64,000 bases of DNA. Origin: Wuchereria bancrofti. Its lineage: Eukaryota > Nematoda > Chromadorea > Rhabditida > Onchocercidae. Of this stretch, positions 1-13,009 are shown in pieces (within the stretch, counting starts at the first letter, position 1; each line of letters opens with the position of its first letter). The notes below the pieces were generated by a model. The model was given only the letters and a program-made list of their open reading frames with translations, had not been told where the DNA came from and ran no database searches. The stretch is from positions 23,310,286-23,374,285 of the forward strand of contig SSBO01000012.1 in assembly GCA_005281725.1 (NCBI GenBank), in the 5' to 3' direction. Made by a program: the position numbers and the translations under genes.

Positions 1-1807
1 AAAAAAAAAAAACCGAAGGAAAAAGAAATTACAACTGGTGGAACATTTCCATCCAAATTTTTCTGTCTATTCCGCCTTCTCTTTCATTTCCTTTCAACTT
101 TTTATTTTTATTCAAATGATAATGAAAAAAAAAAAAGGAAAAGGAGAAACCTGTTTTCTACATTGTTATCTTAATGAATCATTTTATTTTTACAAAAAAA
201 AGATGCATTGCAGGAATTATCGATGTAATCATTTGATAAATTAACTTCTTTTTTTTTCCATGAAAATGATACCTCGAAGAAAAATATTTTATCAACTTTT
301 TGCATTTGCTACAAAAGCCATTTGTAATTACTCAAATCTTTAATATTATAATGAAAATAAGAGAAAAATAAATCGATTAATTTAATTAATTAAAGCAAAA
401 ACTACTGCCTTTCTACTGTACCAGCACATTTATTATTTATTATTTTCAATTTTTTTTCCCCCATTAGAAATCTTTTACCGTTACATTTTATATTATTTGT
501 CAAATATAGCTTAGAATGGACCTTCAAAGAAGTTGTAAATTTGGAAATTTTCAAAGTCATTCATTAGCGCATGATATTATAAAATTAAATATATGCTTTT
601 TTGAAATGTTAAATGTTTGATATTAAAATGAAGACAAAATTTGAGATAAAATTGAAAAAGAAAAAATCAACTTTTACAGAAAAATTGAGTCTTTTCAAAT
701 TGCATTAAAAATTTATGAAAAAATTTTCTTTTACAGATTTTTTTTTTTAAATTGTTATGTATACATATATGTTGCTGGACCATTCGAAGCTGTACATTCG
801 TTTTATTTTATTATTCATTTTTTTTTACTTCATTTTAAATTGAACAATTAACATGTATTAAAATATATAATTAATTTGTAACGGTAAATTAAATTTTTAC
901 ATTTGAACAGAAAGTAATATTTCAAATAATAGAAATTACGATATTACAGTATACATACATGTTCTACTTACAGTATACATACAGTAAAAGTGGATTAAAA
1001 TTGATATCTGAAGGTACGATACTTCATAAAGTTGAAATATTGCTTCATATGCTTTTTTAAATAGCAAAAAAAAAGTTCCATGTCTTTTTATTAATTTTAA
1101 TATGAAGTCAATTTAATTACTCTTTAATGAAGAAATAATTCATAAAAATTTTTCCACTATGAGCACATTTCCAGAAATTCTATTACTTTTTTTTCTTTTA
1201 CTTTTTTCCCTTCTATTTCTGTCGTATTTATCTTCTTTTCTTTCTTTTTTTTTTCTACATTAACATTGAACAAATAGATTTGTTTATTTTTAAAACAAAT
1301 CGAAAAAAATTTCAATATAATAAAATTCGAAAATTTTGTTCAAATTCTTGGTTAATTAATGAAATTTTTTTGAATACAGCATTCATATGTTATTTGCATA
1401 TTGTTCAATGTTCTTGTTTCTTAGTTTTTTTTTATTTTACTTTTATTACATGTATTTTATAAAAATAGTTTTAAAATATATTTAAACATAAATACTTTCT
1501 CTTGTGATGAAGAAACTGCCTATAGAATAAATGTATCTATTTGATTTAATTATGCAAAAATTTCTCTTTGACATACCGAATATCATACTATTTATGAAAT
1601 ATATCTGCTTATTTGCTATTGTTTTTTTTTTCTCTGTGCTCATGTGACATTTAATTTTATCAACTGAAATGCATTAGTAATGGAATTTGTTTTCAAAAAA
1701 AAAAAAGAGCTATTTCATTTCAAAATAAGCAAAAACACACTACTGACAGACTGATTCATTACTATGGTTTATTACACTTTTGAATAAAAACATTTAAATT
1801 CTGCTAA

Positions 1808-1839
1808 ACGAGACTGTTGAGTAACGAGACTGTTGAGTA
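1808..1839. repeat. 16-bp tandem duplication
   Basis: The unit ACGAGACTGTTGAGTA occurs twice head to tail. It is short and unannotated, but stands out because it is not low-complexity. Confidence 0.8.
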
Positions 1840-2136
1840 ATAAAAACAGAAACAAAAAAAAAAGTGAGCAAACCAAAATATGAAATTTCGGTGAAATTTA
1901 AATTTACATTTTACTTATTTTAATAAAGTTAATAAAGATTGCATAAGACATCGTCCTAATTTATTTCATACCAATTTATTTCTACCGGAATCGGCTTATT
2001 TCGTTTTCATATCAATTCTTGCACCTATTCATCAAATACATTTTGAATTAAAAACAAAATATATATGTTTCAAAATTTCAAGAAATTTGTTATGCAGAAA
2101 ATTCATCGCTTACATTTGCAAACAAGCGCAAATGTT

Positions 2137-2159
2137 ACACACACACACACACACACACA
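2137..2159. repeat. (AC)n microsatellite
   Basis: An uninterrupted AC dinucleotide run of about 11 units in otherwise A+T-rich DNA. Confidence 0.95.
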
Positions 2160-3676
2160 GTAGTAATTTATACGTATTTGCATATTTTTTTTTTTCACTG
2201 TTTATAATTTATAATGATAATTTTTAATTTACAATAGCAAAATGTTATCAAATATAACGCTTACCGTAAATGTTTATTAAATTGTAAAATTTGTAAATTT
2301 TAAAAGTATGAAATAGTTTGAAGTGAACTAGGAGGACCAGCTTATATTTCCATGATAATTTATTAAACATTTTTTTTAATGAAAAAAAAAAATTTAATAA
2401 ACACATTTCCATGTTAATTTGATTCCTATGATGAAATCATGAGTAATTCTCCATTGTTGAAATTTTTATTTTCAGTTTAGCATTGGATGAAATTAAACAA
2501 TCATAAATGCTATGAAAAATACTCATTGTGCTAAATTGATTCATACAACTTTAAACTTTTATCATAATAAATACAGCATTGAAATTGTGTAAATTTTATA
2601 AAATATAGAAGAAAAAAATTAGAATTTTAATCTATAATTAAATATTTCTATGTATTTTCATAATTAAATTAAATATTTAAATATTATAATTAATAATTCA
2701 TAATTAAATAGGATAAATGCATTAAAAATCAGTAAATTAGTTGAATATTGGTTGAAAAATAAAAGATCGATTATAAAACTTTTGGTAAAAAAGCTTAATT
2801 AGTCTTATTAAAAGATGTATTCTGATATCATCCATAGGAAAGTAGCTAATTTCATTTATAAAGCTGATTTTTATAGATGAAAGTTTGGTCATATACATCT
2901 ATGCTCATTAATTAATAATTAAAGAAGCTTAGTTTGAGATACGAAATCAGAAATAATTTAATCAGATATTCTGATACCATCGATACGATTACATGAAATT
3001 AAACTTTCACGCATAAATTTGCAGTTTTTATGATAATTGCTGATAATTATGATAATTAAAGATGATACTAACACTAATTTTATAAGTTTGAATTTGCGTA
3101 TTGTTTAATAATGCACATAATTTTTTGTTATTAGCACTTTTTTTAAATGTATTTATTAAAATGAAATATTTGTTGAAATCATTTTTGTTTTCTTTCGTTT
3201 TTTTTTTTTTTTCAAAAAAGAATACGATATCTTGAAATGAAATTTTGACTATAAAATGATAAATAATGAAAAAAAAAAAATGAAATTATCATATCATAAA
3301 TAAAGTATGGTATTTTAGCTGATCGACTAAAGATAAGATTTAATTTTTTTTTATTCATTGTAATAAATTAGATTAAAATTGCCAAAAAAGAAAAAAATTT
3401 TTTTTTTTTTTTGATTCACACTACAAAAATAGTAGAAAGAGAAGAAAATGATGAAATTCTCTATTTGTTATACCAAAATAATATTTCCTTTTCTTCTTAT
3501 CTATCGTAAAAAAGGGACGATTTATTCGTAAAATCAGTTACATTTCCACATTTTTCATTTTGTGCAATTACTTTTGACAATTTAAATAGTATTAATGGCC
3601 TTGGGAAGAAAGAGAATCGTAGTATAACCTTTCACCGTTAATAGTGAAACACAATTTTTAATTTAAATTTTAAATA

Positions 3677-3736
3677 ATAAAAAAAGAAACGAAGAAAAAA
3701 AAATGCATAAAAAAAGAAACGAAGAAAAAAAAATGC
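3677..3736. repeat. 30-bp tandem duplication next to an N
   Basis: A 30-bp A-rich unit containing GAAACGAAG and ATGCA occurs twice in direct tandem. An N follows at 3779, so polymerase slippage or an assembly compromise in this A/T-run region is possible. Confidence 0.75.
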
Positions 3737-4615
3737 AATTTACATTTTTTTGTTGTAATTATGGGTAAATTTTTTTTTNATGCATATTTATTAAATTAAA
3801 TTGCTATTTATGCAAAATATTTTGTAAAAATAAACTTTTTTTTTTTTGTAAAAATTAATACTAATAAGCATATGAATAGATATTTACTAATTTATTAAAT
3901 TAATTGCTACTTATTATCTGTTTGTTACTCATTTCTTGCTTACTACTTATTATACATTTATTCAATTTATCATTTATTATTTATTTGTCATTCGGTTCCT
4001 CCTTGTTTGTCACTTATTTTTCACTTTTCACTAATTTCTCAATTGTTACTTTTACTTCTTATTTTTTTGTTATTTATTATCTCTTTGTTATTCATTTCAT
4101 ATTTGTTAATTATTGTTAATCTTTTGCTATTTTATCGTTAATATCATTTGATATTATACCATAAAGTTATTTGTTTTTTGAAGTGTTTTTTCTTTCTGAA
4201 ATTTCCTCTCATGTAATGATAATATTATCAACAAAATCAATATGATGGAAGAGTGTGTTAAAATCATAATATAATTCTTATCAGTAGATTGTAAACTTGC
4301 TGAGGATCAATGCGGTGTCCATTTTAAATATAGTGATAATTTTGATTAAAAATATATCGTATATGATTAAGTTGAATTTATTATAATCATTAAAAATTGA
4401 AACGAATAAAATCCATTTCTTTTCCTCTTCATTTCGAACTCTTCCGTATCAAACAAATAAAATTATCTTTATAACATTACAGTGATAATTTTTTTTTTCC
4501 CTTCAATAAATATAACAAAAATTATTTGCATTATTAATTACATAATTTCATCCTTTTTTCAAATTATCAACTGTTATCATCCTATGAATATGCATGCATT
4601 TTCTAACAATTATTA

Positions 4616-7600
4616 TCATTTTCCAAAAATACTTTGTAGTAAATTTGGTGAACTATCAGGATTTGGTGTAGCTCTTTGTGCGCCACTTCTTCTTAACATA
4701 TTAATTAATCGATCGATGTTTGAACCACCGGAAGGATGATAATTTTCATTTTGATTATAATCTGGTTTAAAAAAATTAGCCAAATTTATTGCTGGTGGTA
4801 ATGTTGTTTGTCCAAAAAATGAAGGTCCTGTAATAATTTCAAAATTTCTATAAAAAATTATTTTAATAAAATTGTAAAATTTTTACAAAATTAAAAAACT
4901 TTTTTTTGTTTTTTTCTTGTTTAGCTATAAGAATTTAATTTTTATTTATATATGTGATATTATTATTAAAATGTGATATGTGATAAATTAAACGAAATGA
5001 TGTATGTAATTATTATTATTATTGTGTGATAAAATATGATATGTGATAAATTAAACGAAATGATGTATGTAATTATTATTATTGTTATTGTGTGATAAAA
5101 TATGATAAAATATGTGATAAAATATGATATGTGATAAATTGAACGGAATGATGTATGTAATTATTATTATTGTTATTGTGTGATAAAATATGATAAAATA
5201 TGTGATAAATTATGATATGTGATAAATTAAACAAAATGATGTATGTAATTATTAAACAAACCTAAGAAAGTATTCAACAATGTTTCAATTCCATTTGTTT
5301 TTATTGGATTCATTGAACTGTAATCGCTACCGTATGCTGTTCGATCATTAAATTCAGTAGATGGTAATAAGCCAAAAATGTTACTCTTTCTTTTATTTAA
5401 TCTATCATCATGAAATAATGGTCGAATATAATCACCGGATACACTATTTCTTGATAAACTGCAAATTTATCATATCTTCAAATATGTAAAAGTATAATTT
5501 GATTCGAAAAAAAAAAAATAAAATAAACAAATAAATAAATAAATTAGAAAAGTATTTCGCCAGTTAATGATTACGATAATCAGAAACATATTTAAAATAT
5601 TATTTTGTTGTATTATTATTACTTATAGGTTACTTCATTTATCTAAATAATTACTCTTAACAATTTATATTCTATCAATTAATATATAATAATTTTCTCT
5701 TTTTTTTTTTCTTATAGTCTAATTAAGTGAAATTTCATATTTGCATAGCATTTCTCTAATTTTTTGTATGATTGTCGTTTTAAATATAATAGAATAAAAA
5801 TGAAATAACCCAGCAGAATCGTAAACATTTTTTGCATTATTAATAATTGAGCCACCAAAATTCATCAATTGTGCAGCAATTCCATAAACTAAAATGAATG
5901 AGAAATTTTGAAACAAAAACAAAAAAATAAAAAAAAAACAAAAAAATAAAAATAAGGAAATTTCATCTTTTCTTCTTCAAATATTATACAATTAACATTT
6001 AACGACATGTTAAATTATTCTTAAATATCATTAAGTATTATCAAATAGTAATACTAATAAATCGATTTGCAAATAATGAATGACCCTTTTTTTTTTAAAT
6101 ATTTTTTCCAATTAATTCTATGCTTGTACTATTATTGTTATTATTATTATTATCATTATTATTATTGTTATTATTATTATAAATATATTTAGTTTATTTT
6201 TATTTATTTGTATATTTAGTTTGCAATATATTTTTTTTTAATTGACAGAATTTCAAAGCTCTATTTAAAGTACAAAATATTTAATTTTGAATATATTAAA
6301 TATATTATTATAAATATATTTAGTTTATTTTTATTTATTTGTATATTTAGTTTGCAATATATTTTTTTTTAATTGACAGAATTTCAAAGCTCTATTTAAA
6401 GTCCAAAATATTTAATTTTGAATATATTAAATGTACAATGATAATTATGAAAATAGTTTTTTTTTAGTTTATTAATCTTATTTTTATCAGTTTATTAATC
6501 CTATTTTTATCAGTAATCCATTTAAGCAAGTTACATTTGGTCGATCTGCCAAATATTCCTAACAGCGCTTAATTGACAAAATTTCAAAGCTCTATTTAAA
6601 GTCCAAAATATTTAATTTTGAATATATTAAATATACAATGATAATTATGAAATACAAAGAAATATTATGATATCAATATAAGTTGAAAGTTAAAAATATG
6701 CAAATTGAACACATAAATTCAATTTGTTATTGTAAAACATATAATTTCCAGATATAAGGCCTTAAATTATAGATAAAGGTGATAAAAGATATTTATTATT
6801 ATACTTTAATTCTTTTCCTTTTCCTTTTTTTTTTTTTTGAATTTGCTGATTTTGAATTTTCTGAATCATTGTTGTGAATACATATTATTATCAAAATAGT
6901 AATTCGAAAAAAAAAATTCAATTTTATGAAATTGCTATTGCTTTTTTAGTAGCTATAGAAACCGATGCACAGATTTATCTTTCAATATTTCAAAAGCATA
7001 ATGCAATAAATAATTTTATAAAATTTATTATTTCTTCACTAAAATTACCTCTAGCTAAGCTTCTTATATCTGTAACGATTAATTATATAAAACAAAATAA
7101 ATATTATTAATTAATAGCTAATTAATAAGTTAATTAAGTAGTAGGACAAGAATTAATACTAATATAAACAGCAAACCATCAAAATAAATAAATTAAACGA
7201 TTAACTAGGCAATTACAAATAAATTAATTAAGTGATTAATAATCACTAAATTCTTACCTATTTCCAATCATTTTATAAAATTTATGAATAAATGATCATA
7301 AATTGATTAAAATAAATAAAATAATAAATCAAAATAAATTAAACGATTAACTAGGCAATTACAAATAAATTAATTAAGTGATTAATAATCACTAAATTCT
7401 TACCTACCTATTTCCAATCATTTTATAAAATTTATGAATAAATGATCATAAATTGATTAATTCCTATATAAATTAATAAATGCACAGAAAATGACAAAAC
7501 CTTCTTTTTCCTTTTTTTTTTTTTTCATTATATTTTTGTTATAACAAAAATGCTTTAAAATATTTTTGCAAATATTAAAAAAATTGCACAGTTTGATGGT

Positions 7601-7866
7601 TTCAAATTTCATTGAATTTTATTAATTACTCATTTTACTTTTAATTTAGCTAATTGTTCAATCTAACTATGAGCAAAATTTTCCCCATCAAATATTTGTA
7701 AAAATTTTTAATAAAAAATAAACGGGGAAAAAAAAGTGAACATACGATCGATGAATTGTCGTGCTTGATCAGTTAATAGACCAACATCAATTCCAGGTGG
7801 CGCAGGTAATGGTTGTCCATAAACTAATGTCCAACAGGTAAATAATAAAGCGTTACGATATATCAT
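4616..7866 (-). CDS. Small secreted protein of unknown function (4 exons, about 202 aa)
   Basis: Exons in transcript order are 7866-7746, 5888-5810, 5458-5262 and 4827-4616; donors are GTATGT, GTTATT and GTTTGT, and phases match at every junction. The start is the ATG at 7866-7864. It opens with MIYRNALLFTCWTLVYG, a signal peptide probably cleaved before QPLPAPP. After IDLYGIAAQLMNFGGS the mature chain is hydrophilic, rich in Asn, Ser and Pro, and ends NLLQSIFGK before the TGA at 4618-4616. The mature part has no transmembrane segment and no cysteines, so disulfide-rich toxin or ShK-type folds are excluded. I do not recognise a domain. The first intron (about 1.9 kb) and the last (about 0.4 kb) are filled with tandem repeats. 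The consistent phase through three introns makes the model strong; the function is unknown, with secretion inferred from the leader. Confidence 0.75.
4941..5250. repeat. Intronic minisatellite of the secreted-protein gene
   Basis: Four to five imperfect copies of a unit containing GTGATAAATTAAACGAAATG, ATGTATGTAATTATTATTAT and TGTGTGATAAAATATGAT, roughly 70-95 bp per unit, fill the last intron (4828-5261). Copies differ by the number of ATT and TGATAAAATA steps. Confidence 0.85.
6176..6650. repeat. 130-bp tandem repeat with a detached third copy, intronic
   Basis: A unit of about 130 bp (TATATTTAGTTTATTTT through TTTCAAAGCTCTATTTAAAG) occurs at about 6176-6305 and 6306-6435 with near identity. 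Its second half recurs at about 6571-6650. All lie in the first intron of the small secreted-protein gene. Confidence 0.85.
7180..7461. repeat. Direct repeat of about 125 bp, period 146, intronic
   Basis: The block containing TTAAACGATTAACTAGGC starts at 7193 and again at 7339. The copies then run almost identically through AATGATCATAAATTGATTA, apart from a 4-bp insertion (TACC doubled) in the second copy. It lies in the first intron of the secreted-protein gene. Confidence 0.85.
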
Positions 7867-8582
7867 TACATGTGGTAGAATAATTTCACTTTTTCTTCCT
7901 TCTTTCTTTCTTTCTTCTTTTCTCTATTTTTTTTTTTGTCATTTAAAAATTTTTAAATATTAATCAAAAAAAAAAAAAAATCAAAATATACATTTATCAA
8001 AATGTAATGAGACAAAAATTTGTCCTTTAACAATGAAACATTTTGAAAAATATCTTGTCAATATTTGTGTAACAATTCTCAATTACATATTCAAATTAAT
8101 TTTAGTAAATTAGTTCTCAATTATATATTTAAATTAGTTTTAATCTTAAATCAACATGCATTTTTCTTTTCTATTTGTATACATTCCTAGCAAATAATTT
8201 ATACTAATACTACAATATTTTATTTTATTTTATTTTATTTCTTTCAAATTTCTATCTATTCTTACTGGAACACTTATTTAAATGAATAAGAATAATAAAA
8301 ATTATTTAAAAAAAAGAAAAAAGATTGGAAATTAAGACAAAAAAAGAATGAACAAATTTGAAAGTATCTATCAATCAATGATTTTATTCTAGGATTCATT
8401 TAATGAAAATGAAAATTTATTAATTAAAACATTATTTAAAAAATAATAAATAATATACATCGCTGAGAACAAATAAAAAGCAAAATCCATTTCAATTAAT
8501 GAAATAAACCAAAATATAATCGTTTTCGTCCGAATATTCATCCAACAGGTTGACATTTTTGGTGACAGACAATTTATATGTA

Positions 8583-8815
8583 TACAAGTATGTGTATGTT
8601 TGTATGTGTGTGTATGTTTGTGTGTATGTGTATATGTTATATATATATATGTGAAGGGTGAGCACCGTCCAGATTTAATAAAAAATGGAAAATGTAATCG
8701 ATGAGTTTCGTAAGGAAATGAATTTTTGATGAATACAGGAAAGGACGAGATTTTGGGAAACTTCTTTTCCGATATTTGCCCTCTTTTCATTTTAATTATC
8801 AAATTTACGAACAAG

Positions 8816-8846
<31 letters not shown>

Positions 8847-8945
8847 TCATCATCATCATCATCATTATCATCGTCATTATTATTACATAATAATTATTAT
8901 TATTATTACTATTATTATTATTATTTGTTATTATTATTACCGCCA
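8583..8945. repeat. Cluster of simple repeats: TG/TA, TA, CAT and ATT
   Basis: An interrupted TGTATG/TGTG tract (about 8583-8637) runs into TA repeats (8638-8650). A second TA run lies at about 8817-8836, followed by CATCAT and then ATTATT tracts to about 8945. Apparent His-, Ile- and Asn-rich reading frames on both strands come from these repeats. Confidence 0.9.
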
Positions 8946-10457
8946 TAATCATTCCAATCACTTTTTTTTTTTTAATGTTACTCATTAAGAGAAATACAAG
9001 TAATTAAGTAATTTTGTGGTAATTATTCCAAAAAAGTAACTTTGATAATTATTTCAGTGAATTTCATCTTTCATAAATGCAACAAAAGAAAAGAGAAAAA
9101 TGAAAATGGAACAAAAATAATAATTTTAGAATGTAACAATTTGAACCAATGAACTAAAATAAATGCCTAAGGGTTGACAGTAATATATTACGAAGCATTT
9201 GTGACAGCAATGAAAATGTCCGAATTTCAGAATGAAATACTGAATATGTGAATGTTAAATTGATGAATGAAAATGGTGATGAGTTGATTTTGCTTTGTTA
9301 AATTATAGAAAGGGAAAGAATAAAGGACTGGAATTTAAAGTAGAACATCGCTTAGGGCAAAAGGTAATCATTGAAAGGTTGACAAACAATTTCGTAAAGG
9401 TACTCAAAATTTGATGATGATGATGATGAACAAATTGAGCGAACAAAAATATGGGTAAAAGTATATTAAGAAAAAGAAAAGATTTTAAAATGTAACTATT
9501 AAAGTCGTAAAAGGTAGCTTATAAATGACTAATACTATAGTGATAATAATAATAATAATAATAATAATAGTGATAATTAAACAATGATAATATTTATTAT
9601 TTATTATTATTGTTATTTTTGATATAAAAACAAATTAATTTTACATCACTTGTTTTTTTTATTACTATTAAAAAATTCACTGATGTGAAATGTAAAATTA
9701 GTTTCGAATTATTTTTCAATCTTTCTTACAGTACAATCGGATATATTAATATTGCTGAAGTATTTTCTTGCACTAAAATTAAATTTAATAAATAAATGAA
9801 AGCATTACATATTATTTCACTATTATTTCTTTATCAGTTCTTTTCAACTCATATCTGTGATAAGAAAGCAATTGATAAGAATTTATGAGGCTAAAAGTTT
9901 CATTGAGAGGAAAATGCAAAAATTTGTTAATTTTAATTTTCGGTTGTTACAAAATAAAATTTACCTATCCTATGCAAATCATATTATACCATTATATATA
10001 CATATCATTTTTTTAGATTTTCATCAAACAGAAATATAATTTAAACAATTTGATTGAAATATTATTTAAAACTTTTGTAAATGATTTAAATTAATTTCAC
10101 TAACCATTTTCTAATTTTTTAAATAATTATCAAATTGTTTAACAATTTACAATTTAATAAACTCCATACAATTCATATGATACAAAATTAGCAATAATTT
10201 GAACACGACAACATTTCAAGTATAATTTATCAGAATTTAAATGATTAATAAAAATCCTACTATCATTTTATTGGCTAATTTGGAATTACGAGCAAATTTG
10301 ACCTAAAATTAACTGGTTTAATCAACATTTTATATTTGCAGTTGAACACTGTGAATTTTTTGAAATTCATAGCCAATTATATTGGATATACTAGTATGAT
10401 TTATAAACGATGAGTAATTAATATATTTATCGGATTTTTTTTTTTTATAAAGATATT

Positions 10458-10879
10458 GAAATAAATATAAATAAGGTTATGAAAATGCATTTCAAACAAT
10501 GATTATTTTAATTTCAAATAAAATTTTATAATTTTACTTCTTTTGATATTGGCTAATAATATAAGCAATCAATGAAGTTGAAAAATTCAGAATTTACAAA
10601 ATGAATTTTCTATTTCCAATAACTATCAATGATAGTAATATTGAGAAAATTTGAGCAAGAAATAATCAAATTTTATATTGCAATTATAAATTTGAATAAG
10701 TATTAAACTGTTAAATGAACACATAATTTGAACTCCAAACTTTTCATGTATTGATGAAATAATAGAAATAAAATTATGAAAATGCATTTCAAACAATGAT
10801 TATTTTAATTTCAAATAAAATTTAATATTTTACTTCTTTTGATATTGGCTAATAATATAAACAACAACGAATAAAGTTG
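10458..10879. repeat. Dispersed direct repeat pair of about 110 bp, offset 297 bp
   Basis: Two copies, about 10458-10580 and 10765-10879, share TTATGAAAATGCATTTCAAA followed by a TTTGATATTGGCTAATAATA core. They differ by small indels, including TTTTATAA against TTTAATA. No transposon ends or coding capacity are seen. Confidence 0.85.
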
Positions 10880-13009
10880 GACAATTTAATACTTTAGATT
10901 ATAATTAACCTCTTTATTCGATAAATATCAACATTTATGTTCATCCTTTCAAATCATATCTTTTCAAATGATTTCATGAATAAATTCAAATGTTATAACT
11001 ATATATGCAACCTTTCATTAAGGTTCAAATTTAAATCTATTAGGAAACTCTATCTAACTCCAATAATTTATTACGAAACTGCTAACACTTTGTAAACTGA
11101 GCATTGCCAGTTGAGTAATCATCAATTTTTACAGACAAATAAATTTCCCTCAAATATTGTCAGTCATATTTCCATCACGTTCCAGAACTTTTCTTAAAAT
11201 ATATTAAACAAATTTATTAGCAAAGACATATCTGTTTCCATATTTTTATTGTAAAGAATTTTGACTAATTAAAAAAAAAAAAAAAAAACGACGAATTGCC
11301 ATGTAATATAATAAACCTCGAACAAATGCTCATTATTTCATCACTTCTTTTATTCAGTGTAACTTTTAAATCAAAATTGGCATTCCTATCAAATCTATAA
11401 AACATTACAGAATCTAGCAATGATCATTAAAATCAGTATGCTTAAGTTGTAAATAAAATCACATAAGCATATAACATAACTATATGGCAGTTTGGTGCTT
11501 GTTTGTAACTACCTGGAGAAAATTTTTTTTTTTTTTTCAAAATTCAATCGTTTCTGACTTGCTTTCAAAATTTGTATATTCATATAAAAAAAGCATAAAG
11601 AAGATCAAAAATTAATTATTCACTTGGAAATTTTAATAATTTTCTACTTATTATATCAAAAGTAATTTGTTTCATCGTTAATTTTCCTAAGTATTACTAA
11701 TCATGACCAAGTTGATTCGTATTTCGGTACTTTTGAACCCAATGAACTTGAGGGAGATCACTGATAATATGTAATTTTTTTAATTTTTCTGTGAACTTGA
11801 AACACAAAAAAATGTACATAAATGTGTTATATATAAAATTATGAATGATGATCAATTATTCGAGAAGCATAATAAAAACAGTGATCGAACCTGCATCTTC
11901 GATTAAACTAATGACATATTATTCTTCTTTGATACCAACAAACATATGAATATAATAATTAGGAATGAAGAATTTTTGTGTGTACATAATTTCATAGATT
12001 AAAATGAGCGAAATAACTTTTGAAATACAGTCAAATATAAATAAATTTAATACAAATTAAAGCTTAAAGATATACCAGTTTCCTACTCAACATACAGAAA
12101 AGTGAAAAAAGAAACTGTCACCATGAACTCCTAAACACCACTCAATATTTCATCCGACAGCCAATGATTTCTAATATTAAAGCAGAAGGAAGGTGCGAAA
12201 GTACCCGAAAGTATCCTTAATAAAAATAATCTCATTAAAATGTCTCAAACATATGGTTCGTTGAAAAGATAGCAATCAAATTTTATGATAAGCAAGAGTA
12301 ATAAAAAGACATACTACTTCACTATTAGCAAATGATATAGCGAACACCTAATAAAAAACCAAAGAATTAATAATCTGGTTCGGCAAATGCATCAGAGAAA
12401 CTAAAGGATGAGCAACCCTATCTGGCAGATGTATCAGGAAAGACAACGAGCTTTCAAACAATAAAACACTAAAATAACAAAAATAAAAAAAATAAATAAA
12501 TCAAGCTAATTACTAAGTCAAATTGTGAAAATACCTGGGTCAACAATGATATGGTTTAAGGCTCCTACTAATTTTCCTATTACATAAAACGAAATGAATT
12601 GCATAACTTCTACATCGATGATGAGGAAGACTTCTCCCAAACGCTTCACTGTCCTTTGCTTCAATTAACTAAATGAAAATCTTGAATAGATTGAAAAGTA
12701 AATAAAATTTTACAATTGTAAAAGAGATTGACAAATCATACGCTTTAAAACATAAATGATAATAAACAGCTTAGACCTAACGATTATTAAGGAAAATGAA
12801 TACTGAAATCTCTAATGCACAATTGCACGACACACTGACCATAACAATAAAATGAGCAAATATTACTGTCCATGCATTACAATGCCAATCACTCAAACTA
12901 ACACTAAATTTTGAGGAATTCAATGTAACGAATTAAGCAAATAAGTTAAGTTTTCAGACCTTCACTTTCCATAAGTACGGATCATTTCAACGAATTTGTA
13001 AAAAAATCT

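Larger units (their letters stand above)
1..4615. other. Intergenic or 3'-flanking stretch without a recognisable gene
   Basis: Very A+T-rich DNA with many A and T homopolymers. I found no reading frame with coding-like composition and splice signals. It contains an (AC)n microsatellite near 2137-2159, a 16-bp unit repeated twice at 1808-1839, a 30-bp unit repeated twice at about 3677-3736, and one undetermined base (N) at 3779 at the end of a T run. The right end must hold the 3' untranslated region of the minus-strand gene that stops at 4616. Confidence 0.6.
7867..13009. other. Intergenic region between the secreted-protein gene and hst-6; no confident gene
   Basis: The left part holds simple repeats and homopolymers. 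From about 11.7 kb the base composition becomes less extreme and the homopolymers shorter, which fits a long 3' untranslated region of the minus-strand hst-6 gene ending at 13010. Minus-strand open stretches of 35-43 codons occur near 12645-12535 and 12480-12370, but I could not link them into a gene. Confidence 0.5.

Noticed and set aside
8389..8985. Long minus-strand open frame with Asn, Met, Thr and His runs, and its plus-strand counterpart
   Set aside because: It is generated by TG/CA, TA, CAT and ATT microsatellites; there is no sensible protein composition or splice context.
11881..11930. TCGAACC motif resembling the T-arm of a tRNA on the minus strand
   Set aside because: The flanking bases do not pair into a T-stem and no anticodon or acceptor stem can be formed.
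12535..12650. Minus-strand open segment reading GEVFLIIDVEVMQFISFYVI with a possible donor
   Set aside because: Only about 43 codons, with a weak acceptor and no neighbouring exon in phase; open runs of this length are expected by chance, and it lies in the likely hst-6 3' region.
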